A stretch of DNA of 15,469 bases from CAYOFK01 sp964403185 (GCA_964403185.1 CAYOFK010000063.1:1-15469); one strand, 5' to 3'. Positions 8,453 through 14,822 are shown, counted from the stretch's first letter. Translations and numbers: made by a program. Notes: generated by a model not told the origin, from the sequence alone.

Positions 8453-9673
8453 TTACTTAAATATCAACATCGATAACCGTTCCGGGGCCAGAATATCGTT
8501 GGCGATCTCCAGAAGGTCATCTGAAGAAACAGATTCAATCTTCTTTTTGATCTCCGCCATACTGTCAACCCGGTTAAATAACAGGATGCTCTTTCCCAGG
8601 GTGAACAGAAGGTTTTCATGATGCTCCCGCGACCGTGCCACCTGTCCGGTCATTTGTCGCTGAGCCCGGGCCAGTTGCAATGAACCCAGCTTTTTGATTC
8701 GCAATTTTTTTAATTCAGAATGGGCCAGTTTCAAACTCTTTGAGAGGTTTTCATTATCCGTACCAAAATAGATTGACAGCACACCGGTATCCACATACGG
8801 ATTATAGGAAGACTCCACGTTATAGGCATACCCGTTTTTCTCGCGCAATGACAGGTTCAGGCGTGAATTCAGTCCCTGTCCTCCAAGGATGTTGTTCAGC
8901 AGGTACAGACCCAAACGGTGTTTGTGGTGCAGATCATAGGCTGTAGTACCGATGATGCAATGGGTTTGCCAGGTTTGTTTGTCAACCTCAGTATGTAATG
9001 CTTCCGACTGCCGCGCTTTAAGCCGTTCCGTTTTCCTGGGATTTGACGGTATTCCGCCGAAATATTTTTTAAAATAACGCAGCAGGAGATTGAACCGGAT
9101 GTTCCCTACCGAACAAAAGACCATCTGATCAGTGTGGTAACGGGTTTTCATAAATCCTCTGAGGCTTTCCTTATTAAAACTTCTTAATGATTCAGAAGTC
9201 CCGAGAATGTTCCGTCCGATAGGGTGATCAGGGTATATCAATTCTTCGAAATCATCGAAGATCAGTTCACCCGGAGCATCTTTATAGGAGTTGATCTCAT
9301 CAATGATCACCTCCTTTTCCCTGTCAATTTCCTTCTTTGGAAAGGTTGAGTGCATGAGAATGTCACTGATCAGTTCCATAGCCCTGGGATGGTCCCCTTT
9401 CAGGAAAGATGCATAGATGCAGGTTTCCTCCTTGGTTGTATAGGCATTGATCTCCCCTCCCACGTCTTCCATACGACTGAGTATATGGAAGGGCTTCCGG
9501 GTGTCGGTCCCTTTGAACAGGACATGTTCCAGAAAGTGGGCCAGTCCATGCTGATCCGGATCTTCATCCCTGGAACCGGTATGGATCATCATGCCGCACC
9601 AGGCTATTTCAGAAGCTACCGGCAGGTGCACCAGTTGTATTCCATTCTTTAGTTGATATTGAAAGTATTCCAT
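8453..9673 (-). CDS. M16 family zinc metallopeptidase (pitrilysin-like)
   Basis: A 406-aa single-lobe-pair M16 peptidase of the kind that forms processing-peptidase-like homodimers. The inverted zinc motif HxxEH is H46-F-L-E49-H50 (GLAHFLEHVLFKGT), with the third ligand expected at E126 in VIIDEINSY, 75 residues later as the family requires. The C-terminal lobe has LREKNGYAYNVESSY (276-290), whose Arg and Tyr residues help bind substrate. All catalytic residues are present. The start is ATG 9673: the open frame runs on to 9862, but that part is the antisense of tRNA-Phe. A -7 box (9691-9698) sits 18 nt upstream. No signal peptide is visible, so a cytoplasmic location is likely. Substrates are unknown. 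Confidence 0.92.
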   Translation of the reverse strand: MEYFQYQLKNGIQLVHLPVASEIAWCGMMIHTGSRDEDPDQHGLAHFLEHVLFKGTDTRKPFHILSRMEDVGGEINAYTTKEETCIYASFLKGDHPRAMELISDILMHSTFPKKEIDREKEVIIDEINSYKDAPGELIFDDFEELIYPDHPIGRNILGTSESLRSFNKESLRGFMKTRYHTDQMVFCSVGNIRFNLLLRYFKKYFGGIPSNPRKTERLKARQSEALHTEVDKQTWQTHCIIGTTAYDLHHKHRLGLYLLNNILGGQGLNSRLNLSLREKNGYAYNVESSYNPYVDTGVLSIYFGTDNENLSKSLKLAHSELKKLRIKKLGSLQLARAQRQMTGQVARSREHHENLLFTLGKSILLFNRVDSMAEIKKKIESVSSDDLLEIANDILAPERLSMLIFK

Positions 9674-9690
9674 GGCTCCCGGTCTTGCTG

Positions 9691-9698
9691 CAAATGTA
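9691..9698 (-). promoter_or_regulatory. Putative -7 box of the M16 peptidase gene
   Basis: On the minus strand this is TACATTTG, an exact TAnnTTTG match, 18 nt before the ATG at 9673. The -33 position lacks a clear TTG. It is back-to-back with the tRNA-Phe promoter. Confidence 0.45.
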
Positions 9699-9716
9699 TA
9701 AAAAACAACATGATAT

Positions 9717-9747
9717 TTTTGTAAAAAGCATTTTTGAATTATCTTTG
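9717..9747 (+). promoter_or_regulatory. Bacteroidetes-type promoter of tRNA-Phe
   Basis: TTTTG ending at 9721, an 18-nt spacer, then TATCTTTG (9740-9747), an exact TAnnTTTG match. Transcription would start near 9754, about 12 nt before the tRNA. Confidence 0.65.
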
Positions 9748-9765
9748 CTCGCCTGAAATTAAGGA

Positions 9766-9841
9766 GGTGCCATAGCTCAGTTGGTAGAGCACAGGACTGA
9801 AAATCCTGGTGTCCCTGGTTCAATTCCAGGTGGCACCACCA
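9766..9841 (+). tRNA. tRNA-Phe(GAA)
   Basis: Cloverleaf: acceptor GGTGCCA (9766-9772) with TGGCACC (9831-9837); D arm GCTCAGTTGGTAGAGC; anticodon stem CAGGA/TCCTG with loop CTGAAAA and anticodon GAA at 9799-9801; T arm CCTGG-TTCAATT-CCAGG. Discriminator A9838 is followed by an encoded CCA (9839-9841). Confidence 0.98.
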
Positions 9842-9842
9842 G

Positions 9843-9876
9843 AAAAATTCCGATGGAAGCATCGGATTTTTTTTTT
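9843..9876 (+). terminator. Intrinsic terminator after tRNA-Phe
   Basis: TCCGATG (9849-9855), loop GAAG, CATCGGA (9860-9866), then ten T; an A-run precedes the stem. It lies right after the CCA end of the tRNA. Confidence 0.85.
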
Positions 9877-9921
9877 AAGAAGGTGCGGTTGAGTTAATAG
9901 TTTGCAATTCCAACCGGCATC

Positions 9922-9999
9922 TTACCATTCCGGTCCGTATTTGAACCTGTTCCCTGCGCCAACATCAATTACGGACCAAGGGCTTGTGTCTTCCGGCAG
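9922..9999 (-). pseudogene. C-terminal tail of an unrecognised gene cut by a MITE
   Basis: On the minus strand a frame reading LPEDTSPWSVIDVG and then AGNRFKYGPEW ends in TAA at 9922-9924. It looks like a real protein C-terminus (mixed hydrophobic and charged residues, aromatic end), but only about 25 codons are present. Immediately upstream the frame runs into the terminal repeat of the MITE at 9999-10130. On the far side of the MITE, the minus strand reads KYPPNPNGDLLPEN in one frame, which could be the continuation. I cannot name the parent protein; a chance frame remains possible. Confidence 0.3.
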
Positions 10000-10130
10000 G
10001 GGCTGTCTCAAAAGTCAGATTACATCTCATTCCTGCGAAAGCAGGAATCCATAAAAGCCTGATTTTCACATTACAAAGATTCCGTATCAAGTACGGAATG
10101 ATGCCATTATGTTGCTTTTGAGTCAGCCCC
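9999..10130. mobile_element. MITE-like element, copy 1 (132 bp)
   Basis: Terminal inverted repeats GGGGCTGTCTCAAAAG at the left and CTTTTGAGTCAGCCCC at the right (one mismatch in 16). Inside are two hairpins, ATTCCTGC-gaaa-GCAGGAAT and ATTCCGTA-tcaag-TACGGAAT. There is no coding capacity. A second copy lies at 14823-14893 in inverted orientation and lacks a 60-bp internal segment. The termini resemble those of DDE transposons (IS1182 or IS5-like types), which could mobilise it in trans; no transposase is present here. Confidence 0.75.
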
Positions 10131-10264
10131 CTGTTTTCAGGGAGGAGGTCACCATTCGGATTCGGTGGGTATTTGCGGGTAACACAAATAACCGCAAAAT
10201 ATATAATAACAGTAACTATATTTTACAATATTTGCTGTATTTGTAAATTATAATTGTAGTTATA
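10131..10264. other. Intergenic region before the XRE-family gene
   Basis: 134 nt, AT-rich toward the gene. It holds a possible gene remnant next to the MITE (see 9922-9999) and the likely promoter and operator of the regulator. ACAATATTTGCTGTATTTGT (10225-10244) has imperfect dyad symmetry (ACAA...TTGT). No exact TAnnTTTG box is seen. Confidence 0.4.
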
Positions 10265-10265
10265 A
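10248..10265. promoter_or_regulatory. Possible autoregulatory operator of the XRE-family gene
   Basis: TTATAA-ttgtag-TTATAA: two identical palindromic half-sites, 12 nt centre to centre, overlapping the start codon at 10265. HipB-type regulators bind paired sites at their own promoter, so this is a candidate operator; its AT-richness means chance symmetry is possible. Confidence 0.25.
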
Positions 10266-10576
10266 TGAAAAAACAGTCTGTAAAAACAGAAAAGCAGCTT
10301 GAGCAATTAGGTGAAAGAATAAAACTTGCACGGTTAAGAAGGAAGTACAGTCAGGAGATTGTGGCCAAACGTGCGGGAATTTCAAGACCAACATTGACTG
10401 CTGTTGAAAAAGGTGTATCTACTGTTTCCATTGGAATATATGCAATGGTCATGATGATACTTGGCCTGCTGGATGATTTCGGGAAAATTGCCAATGATGA
10501 TTTGTTGGGCCGCAGGCTACAGGATCTGGACTTGAAACCTAAGGCCAGGTCACGAAAGAAAAAGAGAAATGAGTAG
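10265..10576 (+). CDS. XRE-family HTH regulator, HipB-like antitoxin
   Basis: A 103-aa protein with an XRE/Cro helix-turn-helix at about residues 13-70: LGERIKLARLRRKYSQ, then VAKRAGISRPTLTAVEKG (recognition helix around SRPTLTAVE). A helical segment and a strongly basic tail (KPKARSRKKKRNE) follow. The architecture and the downstream remnant identify it as the antitoxin/repressor half of a HipBA-type (type II toxin-antitoxin) operon, in which it would bind DNA and hold the kinase HipA inactive. Its stop overlaps the ATG of the hipA remnant by 8 nt (ATGAGTAG), the normal coupled arrangement. As HipA is destroyed here, the protein is now an orphan repressor. Confidence 0.85.
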   Translation: MKKQSVKTEKQLEQLGERIKLARLRRKYSQEIVAKRAGISRPTLTAVEKGVSTVSIGIYAMVMMILGLLDDFGKIANDDLLGRRLQDLDLKPKARSRKKKRNE

Positions 10577-10643
10577 GAAAGAAATATATATATACGCATC
10601 ATGGCAGCGGGTTGGTGGTGCTTTTGAAAACTATAAAGAATAG
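10569..10643 (+). pseudogene. hipA toxin remnant (first 24 codons)
   Basis: ATG at 10569 overlaps the end of the HipB-like gene and encodes MSRKEIYIYASWQRVGG followed by AFENYKE, then TAG. HipA-family kinases of Bacteroidota start with a KEI-Y/F-VYADW-x-LGG strand, so the first 17 residues fit well. Full HipA proteins exceed 300 aa; nothing downstream continues the protein. FENYKE-stop-L may correspond to the later HipA motif FEYDKEWL, with an internal deletion and a TGG-to-TAG change, but this is inference. About 90 nt further on comes the 57-bp repeat. Confidence 0.6.
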
Positions 10644-10730
10644 TTAACAATAATTTGAAGAGGGTTTTAGTGCCAGATCAAAACACTAATGTATCTGAAA
10701 GCTTCGCTTCATGCGAAGTGGCACCTTTTC

Positions 10731-10787
10731 CAGGCCTCATAACAACGTGTCTGCCCACTTTATGTGGCCGGACGGATAATCCGATTT
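10731..10787 (+). repeat. 57-bp exact direct repeat, copy A
   Basis: Starts CAGGCCTCATAACAACGTG and ends GGATAATCCGATTT. Identical over 57 bases to 15297-15353 in the same orientation (offset 4566); the bases just outside differ on both sides, so the limits are sharp. It contains the dyads CCAC-tttat-GTGG and CGGATaATCCG. Confidence 0.95.
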
Positions 10788-10800
10788 CATTTAATCAAAT

Positions 10801-10822
10801 CCCGGACGCACAAAAGTCCGGG
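10801..10822. terminator. GC-rich hairpin downstream of the beta-barrel gene
   Basis: CCCGGAC, 8-nt loop, GTCCGGG. On the minus strand it lies about 70 nt after the stop of the gene at 10895 and could end that transcript. No T-run follows, so termination is uncertain. Confidence 0.35.
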
Positions 10823-10828
10823 CATCGG

Positions 10829-10852
10829 TGAAAGCTTCCCTTAATCAGCTAC
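10829..10852 (+). repeat. 24-bp direct repeat, copy 1
   Basis: TGAAAGCTTCCCTTAAT, then C, then AGCTAC. Recurs at 14107-14130 with one difference (T for C) and in the same orientation. Flanks differ on both sides. The second copy begins exactly at the stop of a truncated gene, so this may be the end of a mobile element. Confidence 0.8.
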
Positions 10853-10894
10853 CTGTTTACACAAAATTTTTCACAGGCTCATAAATAAAATAGA

Positions 10895-11524
10895 TTAATT
10901 AAATGTCGCCGTGAATAATATTCCAATTGATATTCCTGACAACTTCTCTGTTATACCGCCAGCCTCATTATTCACATTTGTATAATTGAACCCTATACTA
11001 CCTCCTATATCCCAACCTTTTGAGATCCACCATTCCTTACCAAGTTTCATATACAAGCCGAAACCTTTTTGAGTATTTAATGATTCGCCATCTGTTGTTA
11101 CTGAGAAACCACCGACACCCATTGTACCTGAAATAAAAACATTTTGTGGCATGAAATAATAGGTGGCCCCTCCGCCAAACATAATCATACCAATTGAGTT
11201 ATCACCCGAAATTGTACCTATCTCATTTCCGTCTGCTGTAATGTTGATTGAACCTGAGGAAACTGTTATTATATCTCCATGTAAAATAAAATTATCTTTT
11301 ACTACAGCACCTAATTTAATATCAAACCCACCGCCAATTCCTTTAAATTGCATATTGCTGTATGGCCCATTGGTAATATCATCATTAATAGAAATATATG
11401 TAAGCCCTCCTGACATAGAAATAAATAAACCACTATGAGCCGGATGTCCTCTCTCCTGGTCGCTTTGTGCCATGATACTTATATTAAACACTACGATAAC
11501 AGTAAAAAATAATAATTTTTTCAT
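10895..11524 (-). CDS. Outer-membrane beta-barrel protein
   Basis: A 209-aa exported protein. Residues 1-19 are a signal peptide (MKKLLFFTVIVVFNISIMA, cleavage near A-Q). The rest is rich in Gly, Ser, Thr and aromatic residues with alternating patterns of transmembrane strands (GLFISMSGGLTYISI, GMIMFGGGATYYFMP, GFGLYMKLGKEWWISKGW, IGILFTATFN). It ends in a short strand with F at the penultimate position, close to the terminal-aromatic rule for OM barrels. The size suggests an 8-strand barrel of the OmpW/OmpX or 'porin family' type. It lies 116 nt downstream of the caspase-FISUMP gene on the same strand and may be co-transcribed. TTAATTTAAGTTA precedes its start (11530-11542) and also precedes the first gene of the group. 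Confidence 0.75.
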   Translation of the reverse strand: MKKLLFFTVIVVFNISIMAQSDQERGHPAHSGLFISMSGGLTYISINDDITNGPYSNMQFKGIGGGFDIKLGAVVKDNFILHGDIITVSSGSINITADGNEIGTISGDNSIGMIMFGGGATYYFMPQNVFISGTMGVGGFSVTTDGESLNTQKGFGLYMKLGKEWWISKGWDIGGSIGFNYTNVNNEAGGITEKLSGISIGILFTATFN

Positions 11525-11640
11525 TTTCTTTAATTTAAGTTAATATTTGCTGAATTAACAGCTATTCCCTTGTTTGCCTGAAATTAAGAAATACTAATTT
11601 CATCCCGGATATAAAAATTAGCATTGCTGTTTCTTAGTAT

Positions 11641-13377
11641 TCAATAAGATTTATTCTTAATACACCGGACAGAAAAACCGTTAGCCTTATCACTGTTTTC
11701 GCGATAAACATCAGATCTGTTATAGTACAGTTCGCGGCATAGGGCAAATGCTGTACCAAGCTCAGTAGAAGACCAGAACAAGGCGCATTTACCAAGGCTC
11801 TTGAAAGCTCCACTGTTAAGGCGATAACCAGCCGGCAAGGCTGAGAAAGCACTTTCATTGCTTGACCCCTTATTCGGAGCCTTCCAGTGCGTTAAACCGG
11901 CTTCTTTTAATTTACCACCTTCATTTTTACCCCGATAGGAGGTCTTTCCGGTTTCTTCAATGCTCATCCCCAGAGCTCTTTCCAACTCCTTCCATTCTTC
12001 ATCGCTTGGTAAATGCCATCCATCAGGACATGCTCTTTTTGCTGCATCCCAATTATATAGTCTTCCATACTTACCGCAATTAACCTCATCATCATCGATG
12101 CACCAGCTGCCATATAGTGTTTCATAGTTAAGGTTCTCGGCCATCCATATTTGGCTGCCAATTTTAAACCACTTATAATCCTCATTGTGCCGGGTGTCTG
12201 TAAACCCACCACTGCGAGCTAATTCATATTCGCTAGAGGCAACTCTGTTGCTTATTACTGTCAATTTAGTAGATTGGTCTTTATAAACAGTAATGCTTCT
12301 GCTCCAGTTTTCATTCCCAATAATTTCAATCAGATGTTCGCCTGTTGTCACTCTGTTTATTGGAATTCTGGTATTAGCCGTTATTTCTCCTAATTCTTTT
12401 CCATCGAGATATAATTTGCCTTCAATCTCAGAGCTAAGTTCAATTCTACCGTGTGTTTGCAGAGCGACAGATTCACCTAAAGCAGGTTCTTTAGCTTCGC
12501 TTAATGTTGCATTCCTGAACTGATTACCCGGAAGGATAAAAACGAAATCTCCCTTATCTAACATCGGATTCCGAATTTTACCAAATTGTGGGTGCTGATA
12601 ATTATAAGTATAATTCGTTACTGAAGTCTGCAAAAACTCACCCAACTCACTACCGGTAAGGTAGCCATCCTTATTACCATCTGCAATGTCAGTCATCAGT
12701 GCACTTATAAATTGTTGACGGAAAATGCTAATATCCGGTACCTGTTCGTTCTCTGTGCCACTTGTAATAAACTGCCTTACCGGTTCTGATGTTTTATAAC
12801 TTATGATTTGAGGAATAGCCCTTGTCAAAGCAAATAATGAACCTGAGAAACAAGCATCGAATATGAAAATTGCATGTTTTGATTGAATGCGTTTAGCATA
12901 AATCTCGATCTGAGCCATTTCAATAGCTTTACTTTGAAAAGAAGCTTCATTGATATTTGGATTAGGGGCATCAGTCGGCACAAAATAACCTAATTTACCG
13001 CCATAAGAAGTATTTATGGTGTGCCCATGCCCGGAAAAATAAAATACAAGCCGGTTGTCTATTCCCTGCCCATACCGGGCAATAAAATTGCTGATAGCAT
13101 TGTCCAACTCTATCTTTGTAGGATTCTCAACTAAGACAACGTTAAAATTATGTTGCTCCAAAGTTGTTTGTACCGCATAAATATCTCTTTTCACTCCCGG
13201 CAGGTCAGGCCACGAACTACTGTATTCTGAAACACCTATCAACAATGCATGACTCTGGTTATAAAGCTTAACATTTTCATTATCAATTTCTATGTTAATG
13301 CGTTCAAACCCTTTTTGTTGTGCAGAGGACACAATACAAATTGAAAATAACAAACTGATTGAAAATAATTGTCTCAT
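11641..13377 (-). CDS. Secreted caspase-like (C14) protein with PEGA-like and FISUMP domains
   Basis: A 578-aa protein from ATG 13377, where a signal peptide begins (MRQLFSISLLFSICIVSSAQ). A frame from 13449 would only add 24 residues before the signal. Residues about 42-285 are a caspase/metacaspase domain: LLIGVSEY, catalytic His117 in YFSGHGH, catalytic Cys176 in FIFDACFSGS, then an EF-hand-like loop DGNKDGYLTGSE (233-244). Both dyad residues are intact. Residues about 308-376 resemble a PEGA/surface beta domain (GKLYLDGKELGEI, TTGEHLIEI). Residues about 390-575 form a FISUMP domain: FKIGSQIWMAENLNY, YGRLYNWDAAKRACPDGWHL, PSDEEWKELE, SALPAGYR, FWSSTE. It would act in the periplasm or at the surface, cleaving after basic residues if metacaspase-like. 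It overlaps the upstream membrane gene by 4 nt (ATGA). Substrate and role are unknown. Confidence 0.85.
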   Translation of the reverse strand: MRQLFSISLLFSICIVSSAQQKGFERINIEIDNENVKLYNQSHALLIGVSEYSSSWPDLPGVKRDIYAVQTTLEQHNFNVVLVENPTKIELDNAISNFIARYGQGIDNRLVFYFSGHGHTINTSYGGKLGYFVPTDAPNPNINEASFQSKAIEMAQIEIYAKRIQSKHAIFIFDACFSGSLFALTRAIPQIISYKTSEPVRQFITSGTENEQVPDISIFRQQFISALMTDIADGNKDGYLTGSELGEFLQTSVTNYTYNYQHPQFGKIRNPMLDKGDFVFILPGNQFRNATLSEAKEPALGESVALQTHGRIELSSEIEGKLYLDGKELGEITANTRIPINRVTTGEHLIEIIGNENWSRSITVYKDQSTKLTVISNRVASSEYELARSGGFTDTRHNEDYKWFKIGSQIWMAENLNYETLYGSWCIDDDEVNCGKYGRLYNWDAAKRACPDGWHLPSDEEWKELERALGMSIEETGKTSYRGKNEGGKLKEAGLTHWKAPNKGSSNESAFSALPAGYRLNSGAFKSLGKCALFWSSTELGTAFALCRELYYNRSDVYRENSDKANGFSVRCIKNKSY

Positions 13378-13622
13378 TTCATTACAAGCATTTTTATAGA
13401 AATGGGAATAATATTGACGACAGGAATAAATAACAAGATCAACCACCACCCGGGTTTAGAGATTATTCTTAGCCATATAACAATATTATAAAAAGGAATA
13501 ACTGCTGCCCAACCAGGCTGACCTGCTTTCTTATAAATCCGCCACATTGAGATTATTATTATGATTAAAAAAAGAACATAATATGCATAAAACACAGTTA
13601 ATAATTGAGTGTTGTTTTCCAT
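13374..13622 (-). CDS. Small DUF5684-like membrane protein (82 aa)
   Basis: One membrane segment at about residues 8-27 (LTVFYAYYVLFLIIIIISMW) is followed by the signature YKKAGQPGWAAVIPFYNIV (30-48) and KPGWWLILLFIPVVNII (56-72), the pattern of DUF5684 proteins (often mislabelled 'signal peptidase I'). Family members usually continue after PVVNII with another segment and an AKSFGK-like motif; here the protein stops after PISIKMLVMK, so it is short at the C-terminus. Its TGA overlaps the ATG of the caspase gene (ATGA), implying translational coupling in this order. The start ATG 13622 follows an A-rich leader; no clear TAnnTTTG promoter box is seen upstream. Function unknown. Confidence 0.65.
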   Translation of the reverse strand: MENNTQLLTVFYAYYVLFLIIIIISMWRIYKKAGQPGWAAVIPFYNIVIWLRIISKPGWWLILLFIPVVNIIPISIKMLVMK

Positions 13623-14025
13623 AAAAAAAGAATTTGGGGTTAATTTAAGTTATAAAGTGAATGTCTTGTTAATGCCACATAACCTGACAGGAATGGATAT
13701 GACTCAAGTTACCTAATAACTTCTAATAAACCTAATAAAGGGTATATATTAGCCCCTTAGCACTTCGGACATCATTGTAAATCTTCAGCCTAATTTGGAC
13801 AGACTGGTTTAGAAGTTAAAAGATAGATTTTTCTTAAATTAATAACCAATAAAATGTTCTTTCAGTTATTCTAGAGCTGGCTTGTCCGAAAATCATTCTT
13901 GATAATGAGTCCTTAATGTTCCTAGATGATGTTGAGCAGGGAATTAAGGTTGCTAGGTCAGATGTTCAAAAAAAATCTTAGTGATTAAACTCATAGATAT
14001 CGTTCTAATATAAAAATAGAAACCT
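13623..14025. other. AT-rich region with short open fragments only
   Basis: About 400 nt without a supportable gene. Near 13640-13652 is TTAATTTAAGTTA, shared with the leader of the beta-barrel gene. At 13711-13738 CTAATAA occurs three times in a short imperfect array. A plus-strand open stretch around 13850-13981 reads LELACPKIILDNESLMFL and then DDVEQGIKVARSDVQKKS before TAG; it looks coding-like but has no credible start and is not recognised. Confidence 0.5.
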
Positions 14026-14109
14026 ATGGGAACAATTGCACAGCCAATTTGTAGAAATTGCGGGTATGAATTGCACAAAATAATATTTGGTGCAAGAAGG
14101 TGTAAATGA
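14026..14109 (+). pseudogene. 5' fragment of a zinc-ribbon-like gene
   Basis: ATG at 14026 encodes MGTIAQPICRNCGYELHK and IIFGARRCK, then TGA. The C-x2-C pair (ICRNCG) at the very start and a further Cys near the end suggest the first half of a small zinc ribbon. The stop TGA (14107-14109) is the first three bases of the 24-bp repeat at 14107-14130, so the native gene was cut exactly at that repeat. The leader TATAAAAATAGAAACCT is AT-rich like other starts here. It is probably inactive. Confidence 0.45.
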
Positions 14110-14130
14110 AAGCTTCCCTTAATTAGCTAC
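14107..14130 (+). repeat. 24-bp direct repeat, copy 2
   Basis: TGAAAGCTTCCCTTAAT, T, AGCTAC: one mismatch to 10829-10852. It begins precisely where the zinc-ribbon fragment is cut off, which suggests an element end or a recombination joint. Confidence 0.8.
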
Positions 14131-14185
14131 ATTCAAAAATATAGTTTTTTCGTTAATTACATCCTGTTGAAATGTAGGAAAATTC

Positions 14186-14278
14186 TCAAATTGTCCGGTG
14201 ATAACATTCAATTTTCCCCCGCATCTGAGGATGGTGTGGCGCACCTCTGACATGGCCCATCTGCTCAGCATTGATAAA
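14186..14278 (-). pseudogene. Fragment of an IS3/IS481-type DDE integrase
   Basis: The minus strand reads FINAEQMGHVRGAPHHP and then QMRGKIECYHRTI before a stop. IS3/IS481-family transposases carry RGxPYHPQTQGKIERYHRxMK around the catalytic Glu near the end of the integrase core; 'PHHPQ-RGKIE-YHRT' matches this closely, with the presumed catalytic Glu (E of GKIE) present. No other part of the transposase is visible, so this is a decayed scrap of about 30 codons. Confidence 0.55.
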
Positions 14279-14533
14279 CTTTGAGGCATGATTTTTAAAT
14301 TAGTTACCTGCCGGGCTTTCAGCCCTTAATTAATATTATTACCATGAACCCAGGGCTTCGTTTCACTGCGCCCCGGGCTTTTACATTTTCCACCTTTGGC
14401 GGAAGGGCATAGTGCCAATTTATGATAAAATGCCCAATATCTTTTACCCCAGCTAATCAAAATATTATTCTGTCCTCAGGTAGCCTGCGAAAATAATCCG
14501 GCTTCCGGTTCCTGAAGGGGCAAGGCCCCGGAA
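14272..14533 (-). mobile_element. Decayed RAYT/IS200-like 5' region with palindromes
   Basis: On the minus strand ATG at 14289 reads MPQSLS, the usual beginning of Y1-type REP-associated tyrosine transposases, and then breaks off into the IS-integrase scrap. Upstream of it are palindromes of the kind that precede such genes in Bacteroidota: GGGCT-ttc-AGCCC (14313-14325), CCC-a-GGGC...GCCC-c-GGG (14349-14377) and TTCCGG...CCGGAA around GGGGC-aa-GGCCCC (14503-14533). Only the leader and about six codons survive. Confidence 0.4.
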
Positions 14534-14822
14534 TGTGACAGCTAAGGGCGATAGTTCACCCCATTCTTTCTTTTAAAAATAAGAAACTATATTGGAGATA
14601 AATCTAAAGGAAAGGGCGGCACAATAACGTAAACCTGCCTTGAGAAGTTGATAGTTGTACCAATGGTCAGCTGGATGTCAATTTATTTCAAACAGCAGAG
14701 GTATCCTTGCCAAATATATTAACAGATGATCATATCCGAAACCCGATGAAATCCATACTAGTTGAACCCTCCGTAGATTCGATCATTATGCCAGACAACC
14801 TCAAGACAGGAATGATATATCA
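14534..14822. other. Region with one unrecognised open stretch
   Basis: From 14644 the plus strand is open for 73 codons to a TGA at 14863-14865 (reading TNGQLDVNLFQTAEVSLP, NILTDDHIRNPMKSILVEP and so on), with no start codon at its beginning and with its end inside the MITE at 14823. The composition looks protein-like, so it may be an internal gene fragment cut by the MITE; I recognise no family. Nothing else is seen. Confidence 0.3.

Larger units (their letters stand above)
10644..10894. other. Repeat-rich spacer between the hipA remnant and the beta-barrel gene
   Basis: 251 nt without a gene. In order it contains a hairpin CTTCGC-ttcat-GCGAAG (about 10702-10718), the 57-bp repeat, a GC-rich hairpin at 10801-10822, a 24-bp repeat at 10829-10852, and CCTGT...ACAGG (10853-10878) around TTTACACAAAATTTTTCACA, which looks like the terminus of an insertion sequence (IS256-like ends have similar strings; tentative). 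Confidence 0.5.

Noticed and set aside
9674..9862. Extension of the M16 peptidase frame upstream of ATG 9673.
   Set aside because: The added residues (for example CHLELNQGHQDFQSCALP) are the antisense translation of tRNA-Phe, a well-known false N-terminus; the -7 box at 9691-9698 also lies inside it.
10711..10730. GTGGCACC near 10719-10726 as an attachment-site copy of the tRNA-Phe 3' end.
   Set aside because: Only eight bases match, and no integrase gene is present; too short to support an att site.
13378..13449. Longer caspase protein from 13449.
   Set aside because: It would bury the signal peptide behind 24 residues and overlap the DUF5684 gene widely; ATG 13377 gives the usual ATGA overlap and a clean signal.
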